Below are positions 52,060 to 59,848 of a stretch of 64,000 nt of DNA, in pieces. The notes under the pieces were generated by a model that worked only from the letters and a program-made list of their open reading frames with translations, made no database searches and was not told the origin of the DNA. Numbering within the stretch: the first letter of the stretch is position 1; each line of letters opens with the position of its first letter. This stretch comes from Suilimivivens sp009774465 (lineage in GTDB: Bacteria; Bacillota; Clostridia; Lachnospirales; Lachnospiraceae): NCBI GenBank assembly GCA_947382645.1, contig CANDAE010000015.1, positions 14,671-78,670 of the forward strand. The letters are read 5' to 3'. The position numbers were made by a program, and so were the translations under genes.

Positions 52060-52629
52060 TTACAGTTCAACTTTTTCTACTGTGGTATGAATACAGGAAT
52101 TTAGTGTACTGACCAATAAACTGCACATGTAGGAATTAGCAGACTGATCCCTCAAGATAATGCGCTTTTCTCTTCCGCCTGTATCTCTGTATTCGATTAC
52201 TGCATAGCCCGTCTTTTCATGTGCCACTTTTGTTTTAGGAGCAGCTCCCACAACAGCGCCACTTGCTCCGAATAAAGCTGCCCCCATAATCCCTTTTGCT
52301 GTACTGCTTTCAAGATACCTGATTTTATCCGTATCAGTAAAAAAATCAGCATATGTAATTCTCTTTAAAGGAAGCGTGTATTCTTTTCCTGTACAGGAAA
52401 TCACCAGACTGGAAGGGCTAATCATAACAGAACATGTGCTTTTTTCTGCAACATCAAGTCCTTCGGCATGTTCAAGGTTGGAAAATCTCTTAATGCCATT
52501 CGCCTTATCCTGTTGTTGCTGCCTTTTTATCGCCTTCCTTTTCTTTCCACCTGTCACAATTGTATAAATACACGCTGCAACAGCGCCAATAAAAAAACTA
52601 AAAAATAGAAAAAAACAAAGCAAATCCAT
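52060..52629 (-). CDS. Membrane-anchored cargo (moron) protein inserted between tail genes
   Basis: 189 residues. One N-terminal membrane segment (LLCFFLFFSFFIGAVAACIY), a basic stretch (GGKKRKAIKRQQQQ), then a domain with STAKGIMGAALFGASGAVVGAA and a beta-rich end reminiscent of bacterial PH-like domains. It has no counterpart at this place in PBSX. Its own promoter (52653-52681), GGGAGG ribosome site and terminator make it an independent unit, so it is probably expressed in the lysogen. Function unknown; superinfection exclusion or envelope stress sensing would be guesses. Confidence 0.85.
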   Translation of the reverse strand: MDLLCFFLFFSFFIGAVAACIYTIVTGGKKRKAIKRQQQQDKANGIKRFSNLEHAEGLDVAEKSTCSVMISPSSLVISCTGKEYTLPLKRITYADFFTDTDKIRYLESSTAKGIMGAALFGASGAVVGAAPKTKVAHEKTGYAVIEYRDTGGREKRIILRDQSANSYMCSLLVSTLNSCIHTTVEKVEL

Positions 52630-52652
52630 AACCGCCCCTCCCTCATATCATT

Positions 52653-52681
52653 ATTATATACTCCGGCACAGGACCTGTCAC
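52653..52681 (-). promoter_or_regulatory. Promoter of the cargo gene
   Basis: Minus-strand GTGACA (52681-52676), 17-bp spacer, perfect TATAAT (52658-52653), about 25 bases before the ATG. Confidence 0.85.
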
Positions 52682-52707
52682 GAATATTTTCTTTCAGGCA
52701 TCATCTG

Positions 52708-53190
52708 CTAATTGGTAATAAGCCCGTTCATTGCCGCAAAGGATTCCGGCATGGAGAAATCCTCAAAAGTGAAATTCATGTCTTCATCCAGATAGTCCCC
52801 GTCTGCATCAAACTTGGCCAGTATGCCTCCATCAATATTACAGCCGATAAGAATGATTGTCTGGCGCCCTACGGAACTGGTATCATCTTCATTGGATATC
52901 TGCATTTCAAAATAAATATCCCTTCCGGTATTTTTATAGAGAAGCATCATCTGTCTGAAAATACTGGTATTAAAATGAAACTTTGCGCTCCCTGTTCCAC
53001 TCCATCCGGTTGCCTTATTTCCTTTCCCCGTTTTTCCTAAAATAGGCACCTTGACCTTTGTTTTATCAAATTTGGCTTCAAGGTTGATCGCCTGCATCAG
53101 ATTATAGCGGCGTCCCTCGATTGTTGCATAGCATTCTGCAAGTGCCGCACTGATCGTATCACTTGCAATCATTGTTGCATTATTAAGCAT
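52708..53190 (-). CDS. xkdM: Tail tube protein (XkdM)
   Basis: 160 residues, XkdM-type tube family: ECYATIEGRRYNLMQAINLEAKF, GKTGKGNKATGWSGTGSAKFHFNTS (quoted in parts). Forms the inner tube within the contractile sheath. AAGGAG precedes the ATG. Confidence 0.92.
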   Translation of the reverse strand: MLNNATMIASDTISAALAECYATIEGRRYNLMQAINLEAKFDKTKVKVPILGKTGKGNKATGWSGTGSAKFHFNTSIFRQMMLLYKNTGRDIYFEMQISNEDDTSSVGRQTIILIGCNIDGGILAKFDADGDYLDEDMNFTFEDFSMPESFAAMNGLITN

Positions 53191-53205
53191 GATTTTTCTC
53201 CTTTC

Positions 53206-54507
53206 CTATGAAACCACACATGTCATGTATAACTTATCCATAGCATTCACAACAGTAACCGCATCCGTCACAACTACAGATTTTTTTGAATCCCCCTGGG
53301 ATACGGTAATATCTGAATCTTCAAATCCTTCAATCGCCCTGATGTCGTTCAGCTTCTTGTGATGCTGTACCAGATCTGACCAGAAGGAAATCCTTCCTGC
53401 ATTGTCATTAGGCACCACTCCCAGGTATCTTGTATTGAATAATACCGCTATGTCATTTGCGATCTGGTCGATCACACGGATTGTCTGGTTCTCCTTAAAT
53501 ACCTCACCGATAGTTTCCGTTTCATTAACCATGCTGTTAATGTCTGCAAGCACCCGCACATCACTTCCTACCCTGTGGAAGGTAAATTTGCCCTCCTTCA
53601 TGGATTTGGCCAGCTGGGACTGCGTCATTTCAGTTTCTACCTGAAACTCCCCATCATAGATCCGGTTCTGGTTGGACCTGTTTACCTGGCATCCTGCAAT
53701 AACCCCTGTCACCCAGTACACAAGGGAAGCCTCTCCTGCATCAAGAACTTTGTTTTCCACATTGACTACTCCATAATAGTCTGCATCTTTCTGATAAAGC
53801 ACTGTCTGAAATTTAATACCCATTTCTTCACGCATTCTTTCTGTAAAGGCTGTGTACAAAGCCTTAACGGTATCGTCCGTTGTCTCAACACCCATTGCAT
53901 TGAAGCTGTAGCCTTCCATTTTATCCAAATACGCCTGATGTGCTGCACCATCTGTTTCCTGATTGGTTCCTCCGGAAAGAGGCGTTGCCGCTGTTACTGC
54001 AAGCTCTGCATCCTTCTTAAATTCCACAAATCCGTTTTCCTTAAGGTCTGCTGCTGTTTTTACAGTCTGTTCATCTACCAGTGCTGTATCCAGCATGGTT
54101 TTTACGTCAAACAGTGTATCATCATCTACATTTTTCTGGATGATTATCTTTAAATCATTTCCTCTGACGCCGCTGTATAATGCTGTGGCAAATGCATTTG
54201 AAGCTTTCTCCCCGCCGCCATTTAAGCGGTATGCATATAACAGCTCCACATTACGGAACAAATCCCGCAGTCCCTTCATCTTAGGATGCGTATAATGGTA
54301 GCCGAAAATCTTCTGGCTTCTGTTTTTAAAATCGTCGCCAGTCACTTCAATTACTTTTCCCTCTGCTCCCCAGTCCAGTACAAGGGGCATGGTGGCAATC
54401 CCCCTTCCTGACAGGGAAACATCTGCCGAAGCCGCTGAAACAAAGTTAATGTAGGCCCCGGGAATTACTTTGTTCTGCACGCTGAACGTGCCTCCTCCTA
54501 ATGCCAT
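53206..54507 (-). CDS. xkdK: Contractile tail sheath protein (XkdK)
   Basis: 433 residues. Sheath signatures include GGTFSVQNKVIPGAYINF, PLVLDWGAEGKVIEVTGDDF and the C-terminal RYLGVVPNDNAGRISFWSDLV region (quoted in parts). Its presence shows the phage is a contractile-tail (myovirus-type) particle. Sixteen bases upstream of the tube gene. Confidence 0.93.
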   Translation of the reverse strand: MALGGGTFSVQNKVIPGAYINFVSAASADVSLSGRGIATMPLVLDWGAEGKVIEVTGDDFKNRSQKIFGYHYTHPKMKGLRDLFRNVELLYAYRLNGGGEKASNAFATALYSGVRGNDLKIIIQKNVDDDTLFDVKTMLDTALVDEQTVKTAADLKENGFVEFKKDAELAVTAATPLSGGTNQETDGAAHQAYLDKMEGYSFNAMGVETTDDTVKALYTAFTERMREEMGIKFQTVLYQKDADYYGVVNVENKVLDAGEASLVYWVTGVIAGCQVNRSNQNRIYDGEFQVETEMTQSQLAKSMKEGKFTFHRVGSDVRVLADINSMVNETETIGEVFKENQTIRVIDQIANDIAVLFNTRYLGVVPNDNAGRISFWSDLVQHHKKLNDIRAIEGFEDSDITVSQGDSKKSVVVTDAVTVVNAMDKLYMTCVVS

Positions 54508-54508
54508 A

Positions 54509-54703
54509 TCATTTCACCTTTCCTTTCAAAAAATTTTCTATATTCTTTTCAGCTTCACTGATAGAATATCTTTTGTCTTTGGAAAGAACCGCTTTCAGCA
54601 GATCTCTCCTGTTACTGAATCTTTTTGATGCAAGAAACTGGTCCAGCGTAAATGTCTGCTCCTTTTCTGCCTCATGCACTTCATTCTTTTTCTTTGCTGC
54701 CAT
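54509..54703 (-). CDS. Small phage protein before the sheath gene
   Basis: 64 residues, highly charged and helical (SNRRDLLKAVLSKDKRYSIS, IENFLKGKVK). It begins inside the end of the DUF6838 gene and ends one base before the sheath start, so it is coupled. Small proteins at this place are common in clostridial PBSX-like phages; role unknown. Confidence 0.82.
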   Translation of the reverse strand: MAAKKKNEVHEAEKEQTFTLDQFLASKRFSNRRDLLKAVLSKDKRYSISEAEKNIENFLKGKVK

Positions 54704-55133
54704 CCTCCACCTGTCCTTTCACTCCTACTTTTGTTAAAACCTCACCCATTTTTTCCGTCTCTTTCTTCTCATAAACGAAGAAATCATAATTCACGAAAAA
54801 GTACAGCACACCGTCTTTTACCTCCGGCTCCATCTTCTTTCCCCTGATTAAAGCAGCATCCATACGGATATATTCTAGGCATGAAAACAATCGCTCTATG
54901 ACATGGTTGCATTCAGTCTGAATATCCTCTGCAGCCGGGATATACTGGATACAGAAGGTATTGGTCCGGAAGTATTTTCTTCCCCTGAAAATACGCTTTT
55001 TCGGAGCACTGCTGATAACAAAAAAGCAGGGATTTTCCATTTCCTGCTCTACCTCTTCCGTATAAATCTTGTAACCATCACCAAACTCGCTGTTCAGGGC
55101 AAGACTGACTACCTCTACAATCTGATTAATCAT
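54681..55133 (-). CDS. Phage tail-completion-like protein (DUF6838, XkdJ position)
   Basis: 150 residues, MINQIVEVVSLALNSEFGD start, CFFVISSAPKKRIFRGRKYF and YFFVNYDFFVYEK, matching the small tail terminator-like protein of such phages. Overlaps both neighbours. Confidence 0.85.
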   Translation of the reverse strand: MINQIVEVVSLALNSEFGDGYKIYTEEVEQEMENPCFFVISSAPKKRIFRGRKYFRTNTFCIQYIPAAEDIQTECNHVIERLFSCLEYIRMDAALIRGKKMEPEVKDGVLYFFVNYDFFVYEKKETEKMGEVLTKVGVKGQVEDGSKEKE

Positions 55134-55659
55134 TCATGCACTCCCTTAAAAACCGTTCTATCTTATCCTCAAGTACCTGCGGCGCAATCTTCTGCAGATC
55201 CTCCACTGCTCCTCTCATTATGAGTTTGCCTTCTACCCAGCGCTTTTTTAGACGTTTTCCTATAGCAGGGACAAATCTTCCCGGCGTCTGTCTATGACCA
55301 CTCTCCACATAACGGGCATATTTCACCGGATTAATTACTTCTATGGTATAAGTATTTCCGTCACTGCTGACCTGTATGGTCTTTAGAAAATCCTGAACCT
55401 CCTTTACTCCCGGTTCACTCTTTCTATTGCTGAATGCTTCTTCATGAGTTTGGGAAATCCATCCTCTTCTAAGGGTTCCTCCCACCATGCCGCTGCCTGC
55501 CGGATACTTACCGGGCTTTGTCCTTTCAACTAAAAGCGTAAGCAGTCTCGCTGCCAGTTCCTTTGCTGCACTTTGAAACAGTTTGTCTCTATTTTGGGCA
55601 AGCTTTTCCAGATCTTTAGCAAGACGCTCCATTTCCCTAAAATTAAAGTTTCCTCCCAT
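55126..55659 (-). CDS. HK97 gp10-like tail component (XkdI position)
   Basis: About 177 residues: MERLAKDLEKLAQNRDKLFQS, LVERTKPGKYPAGSGMVGGTL and PVKYARYVESGHRQTPGRFVP (quoted in parts) mark the HK97 gp10/minor tail family. I start at the ATG at 55659; a TTG at 55689 inside the preceding gene is an alternative. Confidence 0.87.
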   Translation of the reverse strand: MGGNFNFREMERLAKDLEKLAQNRDKLFQSAAKELAARLLTLLVERTKPGKYPAGSGMVGGTLRRGWISQTHEEAFSNRKSEPGVKEVQDFLKTIQVSSDGNTYTIEVINPVKYARYVESGHRQTPGRFVPAIGKRLKKRWVEGKLIMRGAVEDLQKIAPQVLEDKIERFLRECMND

Positions 55660-55663
55660 CCTG

Positions 55664-56053
55664 TCAGTTCCATCCTTTCCAAGCCTCAAGGACTATTTCC
55701 TGATGGCTTGTATATACCGCCGCCAGTGAGCTCATCTTATAAGTTTCTGTTACGTTATTTTGTGTAACCACAATCTTTGAGCCGGGCCTGACCAGCATTT
55801 CCGGTGCAAGGAACAGTTTTACCAGCTGCTCCTGTTTTGCACCTTCTGCCTGCTTGTAAGAAGGCGTTATTCTGGTATAGGACAGTCTGCAGGCAGCATT
55901 CTCATAAATCAATTTCTCCTTCTGGCCTGTGATTTTCGTAACCGGATCTGTAACATTGGTTTTCTCATAAATATTGCAGGTGCCCTCATACAGCTCCTCA
56001 ATCATCTGCCTGTGCATTTTTCTTGCATTTAAAAGCTCTGTCCTATCAATCAT
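55664..56053 (-). CDS. Head-tail adaptor (XkdH/YqbH-like)
   Basis: 129 residues: LYEGTCNIYEKTNVTDPVTKI, KLIYENAACRLSYTR, KLFLAPEMLVRPGSKIVV, the head-closure family pattern (quoted in parts). Overlaps the connector gene by eight bases. Confidence 0.87.
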   Translation of the reverse strand: MIDRTELLNARKMHRQMIEELYEGTCNIYEKTNVTDPVTKITGQKEKLIYENAACRLSYTRITPSYKQAEGAKQEQLVKLFLAPEMLVRPGSKIVVTQNNVTETYKMSSLAAVYTSHQEIVLEAWKGWN

Positions 56054-56387
56054 GGCGCATCCTCCTGTAACGGTTCAACTGGCCTTTGTAGTCCTTTAAA
56101 ATAGTTCCCTTTAAAGCATCATCAAGCACGCTGAAACTGGTAGCGGTATCTCCTTCTGTAATGGAAGCCACTCTTAAGGGAACACCGGATTCAGTCGGCT
56201 TTTCATATCGGTATAAATCAACCGCCATCCGGAGGCATGTATTTTTTAATCCATCCGGCAGTTTATCCAGATTGCAGTAATTAAGCACCATCTCTTCCAC
56301 AATGCCCGCAATAAATGTAAGAGAAACGTCCTGGGAAGTGTTTTCTGCCGGCACTCCCAGAAGTTCCTTAATCCTTGTAATCTCCAT
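56046..56387 (-). CDS. Head-tail connector (gp6-like)
   Basis: About 113 residues: MEITRIKELLGVPAENTSQD, LTFIAGIVEEMVLNYCNLD, ending in KDYKGQLNRYRRMRHD. The ATG at 56387 follows the capsid stop by four bases and gives the usual start; a frame extension to 56441 overlaps the capsid gene and is not preferred. Confidence 0.87.
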   Translation of the reverse strand: MEITRIKELLGVPAENTSQDVSLTFIAGIVEEMVLNYCNLDKLPDGLKNTCLRMAVDLYRYEKPTESGVPLRVASITEGDTATSFSVLDDALKGTILKDYKGQLNRYRRMRHD

Positions 56388-56391
56388 AATG

Positions 56392-57393
56392 CTACCCAAT
56401 CTTATGCCTGATCTCAACAATGCGTAGCTGCTTGGACTCATAGACTGGCTTCCAGTTCTGGGCCATTGCCAGTTCTGACCTAAGCGGTGTCTCTACATTT
56501 TCCCTGACTGCTCCTGTGTAGGCAATTCCTCTGGGATGAAGAATAAAGGCTTTCCGGTTGATCAGATAGTCAATACCGCCGCCTGTCTGCTTATCCCTGT
56601 CCGTTTCAGTGGCAACATGTCCTACCGGGCTTCCGTTTCCGTATGCAATGGCGCCGCTTCCAAACAGATATGTAGAATAGATGCCATCTTTCGTGACAGG
56701 ACATCCATCATCTACAGTTACCCTGCGCCCCTGATAATACTCGAACTCCACATTCTCAGAATTTCTTCTGCTGTCAATCAGTTCTTTCTTTTTCAGGTAG
56801 GATTTTGTAGCTGAATGCATTACTACCCCTGATAACTGTCCCTGTGCATCTCCTAAAAGCTGGCAGCCATCAATCATGGCTTCCGCACTGATAATCTTTG
56901 CTGCCGCGCTGGTCTGTTTGGTAAGATCCAGAATATGGTCTGACATGGGCGTTTTTGCTGTACCGCCCTCCGGCGTATAGCTTCCAAATACGCCTGCAAG
57001 GATGGCGATTAACTCTTTCTGCATATCTCTTGCCCAGTAAGAAGCCACAAGATCACCAATCGCCTTCGCCGGATCTGCTCCGGCAAGTGCCGCGGAAAGG
57101 TTGCTTGCTCCCCACATTTTCTGGCGCAGAATGGTGGTGGAAACATCCTTGTTTGATCCAATTTTAGCCGGAGTCATTTTTACATCCTCAAGGGTTGCTT
57201 CCGATTCTCCCTGCAGGTCCTCAAAAAAGGGCATGTTGTGGGTTCTGGCTGCTTCACTGGCAAGCCGGTCAAATTCCGGACTGTTTACCACGATACCGCT
57301 CTGAAAAAAAGCGGACAACTCCATTGTCCTGTTAACAACATAAGGGTTAAACAGCTCAGGTACGATTACATCTGAAATTTTTGTGATTGGCAT
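56392..57393 (-). CDS. Major capsid protein (XkdG type)
   Basis: 333 residues. SDVIVPELFNPYVVNRTMEL, GDLVASYWARDMQKELIAIL and GSPVGHVATETDRDKQTGGG are typical of the Clostridial capsid family (quoted in parts). GGAGG precedes the ATG. Follows its scaffold gene. Confidence 0.92.
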   Translation of the reverse strand: MPITKISDVIVPELFNPYVVNRTMELSAFFQSGIVVNSPEFDRLASEAARTHNMPFFEDLQGESEATLEDVKMTPAKIGSNKDVSTTILRQKMWGASNLSAALAGADPAKAIGDLVASYWARDMQKELIAILAGVFGSYTPEGGTAKTPMSDHILDLTKQTSAAAKIISAEAMIDGCQLLGDAQGQLSGVVMHSATKSYLKKKELIDSRRNSENVEFEYYQGRRVTVDDGCPVTKDGIYSTYLFGSGAIAYGNGSPVGHVATETDRDKQTGGGIDYLINRKAFILHPRGIAYTGAVRENVETPLRSELAMAQNWKPVYESKQLRIVEIRHKIG

Positions 57394-57408
57394 AATTCAT
57401 TTCCTCCT

Positions 57409-58011
57409 TTAAATTTTTACTCCGGCTGCGGCTGCCAATGCTCTTGCCTGCTCCGGATTGTCTTTAAGCAGTCTGCCCTGCTCCGTCATGTTAAAAGTTT
57501 CTTTTGCAAATGGGTTGGACGCTGGCGGATTTCCTCCTGCTGCCGGCGTGTAGCCTCCTTCCGGCTTAAACAGATGGGCCATGCTCTTATCTTCTTTGTA
57601 GGTCTTTAATACATCCTCCACGCCAATTGGCTGGTTTTCCTTGTCAAAGTTGAACTTTTCCAGTCCGCCATGCTTATAGATCAGGTAATCTGAGTCAAGC
57701 ACCCCTGCCTTTGTAAGCTTTTCTTTCAAGGCATACGTCTTTGCTGTGTCTGCCGCCGCTTTCTGAAGCTTTTCATTTTCAAGCTCATATTCCTTGATTT
57801 TGTCCTGAAGCTTCTCATTGCCACTGTTTTCCTTTTTCAGATCTTCAATGGTGTCATTGGCCTTCTTAAGCTCTCCCACCTTATCATTGAAATCTTTTTT
57901 GGGCACAGCATGTTTGGGAAACTCTGCAGCAGCCTGCTTCATTACCGCCTCCACATCCAGCTTTCCGTCTGTAATGACTGCCTTTTCTAAAATTGCTTTT
58001 AACCATTCCAT
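57409..58011 (-). CDS. Capsid scaffold protein (Gp20-like)
   Basis: 200 residues, MEWLKAILEKAVITDGKLDV start, a central coiled coil (about 45-95) and a Pro/Gly-rich then C-terminal assembly helix. Directs shell assembly before removal. GGAGG precedes the ATG; the gene follows two terminator-like hairpins. Confidence 0.9.
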   Translation of the reverse strand: MEWLKAILEKAVITDGKLDVEAVMKQAAAEFPKHAVPKKDFNDKVGELKKANDTIEDLKKENSGNEKLQDKIKEYELENEKLQKAAADTAKTYALKEKLTKAGVLDSDYLIYKHGGLEKFNFDKENQPIGVEDVLKTYKEDKSMAHLFKPEGGYTPAAGGNPPASNPFAKETFNMTEQGRLLKDNPEQARALAAAAGVKI

Positions 58012-58115
58012 CTTTCTTTTCCTCCATAGATTTTTATTCCCGCTCTCCGGGTAATGGGTTGTCCGGTTTATTCTTCCGGCAAAGTAATGGTAGTTTTACG
58101 CCTTTTCGGGCATAT

Positions 58116-58143
58116 AAAAAGAACGCCTGCTGCCAAGCGTTCT
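58116..58143 (-). terminator. Terminator-like hairpin 2 before the scaffold gene
   Basis: Minus-strand AGAACGC-N10-GCGTTCT then TTTTAT. Confidence 0.7.
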
Positions 58144-58191
58144 GATTATCATAACTTTATGGGTGTTGCACTGGTGCAACTTTTTGCAAAC

Positions 58192-58222
58192 AAAAAACAC
58201 CCTCAAATTAAAGACGGTGTTT
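58192..58222 (-). terminator. Terminator-like hairpin 1 after the structured RNA
   Basis: Minus-strand AAACACC-N14-GGTGTTT then TTT. Between it and hairpin 2 lies the palindrome GTTGCAC-TG-GTGCAAC (58165-58180). The region 58012-58390 has no gene; no clear promoter for the scaffold operon could be fixed. Confidence 0.75.
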
Positions 58223-58243
58223 ACTCTTTATCTATTTGCTGAA

Positions 58244-58354
58244 CCAGATAATTATTTGGCAGGCGTAGCATCCTCCTGCATCTCTCGGGTTTCCCCTGTC
58301 AGTACCAGCGGCGTGTGGTCGCTACGAAATTTACCACCTCAAATAATTATCTGG
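58244..58354 (-). ncRNA. Candidate structured RNA with kissing loops in the head operon
   Basis: Read on the minus strand, CCAGATAATTATTTG and CAAATAATTATCTGG close a perfect 15-bp stem. Inside are hairpin GTGGT/ACCAC (58333-58337 with 58315-58319), a short GGG-AAA-CCC hairpin, and hairpin GCAGG/CCTGC (58275-58279 with 58259-58263) stacked on the closing stem. The loops of the first and last hairpins hold CGTAGC (58321-58326) and GCTACG (58264-58269), which can pair. This is too ordered for chance and has no coding explanation. I cannot assign it to a known RNA class; the symmetric 15-bp ends would also fit a miniature transposon, but no target duplication flanks them. Confidence 0.65.
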
Positions 58355-58390
58355 GTAAAGCCTTTATATTATATGCTTATTATAGTTTAT

Positions 58391-59848
58391 TTACTCTTTC
58401 TTGTAAAGGGGTTCATTATTTCTAAGTCTCTGGCGAAAACGCTTTTCACTTTCTCCCACAGCAGTTATGATTGAATTTTTATAGTTAGGATTGTCCTCCG
58501 ATACTGCTATGCGTAATACAATATTCACATACTTATTATCTTCTATAAACTCTTTGCATACCAATGCAGTATTTTTTCTATCTTTAAAAATATAATCAGG
58601 ATTTTCTATTATATCTGCAAAGTATTTATCATATTTATCATAAAAGTCCTTTCCTCTTCTTTGAATTATATGATCAATTCTTTCATCCGTAATAATCACT
58701 TCATCCGTTACTATATCGTCCGTTATGCACTTATAAATATCTCTATCCAGCTTTCCTATTGAGTGCACCTGAATTACCTCTTTCGTATCTGCTGAATTAA
58801 GTATATCATTTTTTACGTATTTGTCCATCCATTCCTGATAAGTCATATCTGCAGGCACTTTATATTCTTTTCCTGTAACCGGATCACTCGCCGCTCTTTT
58901 TCTGTCAAGCCCGTACCAGTTATCAAAATACGGTGCAGTGCAGCACCTGCAGTTGGGATGAAATGGATGTGCAGTAATCCCAGCTTCATATTCTGACAGC
59001 TTAAACACCTTACCATCCATGCTGCCACATATGTCACAGGTTTTTCCATCAAGAGTCGCTATAACCTTATACTTTTCTACATCCAGCTCTTCAAAACATT
59101 TCCTGCTGGCCTCAGATGCTATGGCAGATTCCTCCGTCATGATCAGTGTCCCTGCCTGTGCTTTGCTGACATTCATTTTCTTAGCCAGATTGTCAATCGC
59201 CTTCCGGGGTGATTCTCCCCTGATGATATTCTGCACAAGCTCCGTATGAAGCTCCCTTACCAGTCTTTCTTTGTTCTGCCATATCCGGTCAGAAAATACC
59301 CTGCCATCCTGCGCCCAGGGGCGTTTCAATACCGCATCAATCCTTCTTGTATCAATAACTGCAAGGTTTGTTCCCACACCGGTGCCCTTTGCAATCTCAT
59401 AAGCAGTCCGGTAAAACTGTTCCTTAAATACCTTTCCAAGAAACTCCGCTGTCCTGCTTTCATACTCTGCATAAAGGATTTCTGCATGCTGCTGGACCTG
59501 CAGTTTCAATGCTTCCAGATAATTGATATGGTATCTTGCCGAAGCATTTTCAAGCTCCTTCATCCATTCTTCGGAAACTGCATTCTCCCTTCCCTTCTGT
59601 ATGTACTGTTCAAGCGTCCATTTAAACTCTTCCAATTCCCCTTTTTTCAGAAGTTTTTTAGCGGCGGCATAGCTGATCCCGTTATTATCTGCAAGCCGGT
59701 AATACCATTTTTCTATATCTGCCTGAATACTGAGCTGGGCTATTTTAAACTGTTCCCTGATATCCTCAAAGTACTCTGCACTTTTTTGATGCTGTTCCTC
59801 TTCCAGCTCCATCATCCTGGCTTTCCAGTATTCATCACTCCTGGCCAT
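58391..59848 (-). CDS. Phage minor head protein fused to a PBECR-type nuclease-like domain
   Basis: 485 residues. Residues 1-345 form an SPP1 gp7/Mu F-like minor head protein ending in the metal-binding segment LDGKTCDICGSMDGKVF...HPFHPNCRCCTAPYF. Residues ~365-485 form a separate domain (ITDERIDHIIQRRGKDFYDKY, ENPDYIFKDRKNTALVCKEF, NIVLRIAV; quoted in parts) resembling the phage Barnase-EndoU-ColicinE5/D-RelE-like nuclease group. The head part is packaged near the portal, so the extra domain could be injected with the DNA. Starts 14 bases before the portal stop. Confidence 0.88.
   Translation of the reverse strand: MARSDEYWKARMMELEEEQHQKSAEYFEDIREQFKIAQLSIQADIEKWYYRLADNNGISYAAAKKLLKKGELEEFKWTLEQYIQKGRENAVSEEWMKELENASARYHINYLEALKLQVQQHAEILYAEYESRTAEFLGKVFKEQFYRTAYEIAKGTGVGTNLAVIDTRRIDAVLKRPWAQDGRVFSDRIWQNKERLVRELHTELVQNIIRGESPRKAIDNLAKKMNVSKAQAGTLIMTEESAIASEASRKCFEELDVEKYKVIATLDGKTCDICGSMDGKVFKLSEYEAGITAHPFHPNCRCCTAPYFDNWYGLDRKRAASDPVTGKEYKVPADMTYQEWMDKYVKNDILNSADTKEVIQVHSIGKLDRDIYKCITDDIVTDEVIITDERIDHIIQRRGKDFYDKYDKYFADIIENPDYIFKDRKNTALVCKEFIEDNKYVNIVLRIAVSEDNPNYKNSIITAVGESEKRFRQRLRNNEPLYKKE

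Noticed and set aside
53575..54153. A 192-codon plus-strand frame within the sheath gene
   Set aside because: Antisense shadow; sheath motifs on the other strand are unambiguous.
58244..58354. Hammerhead or twister ribozyme
   Set aside because: The CTGATGA/GAAA core of hammerhead and the conserved twister loops are absent on both strands.
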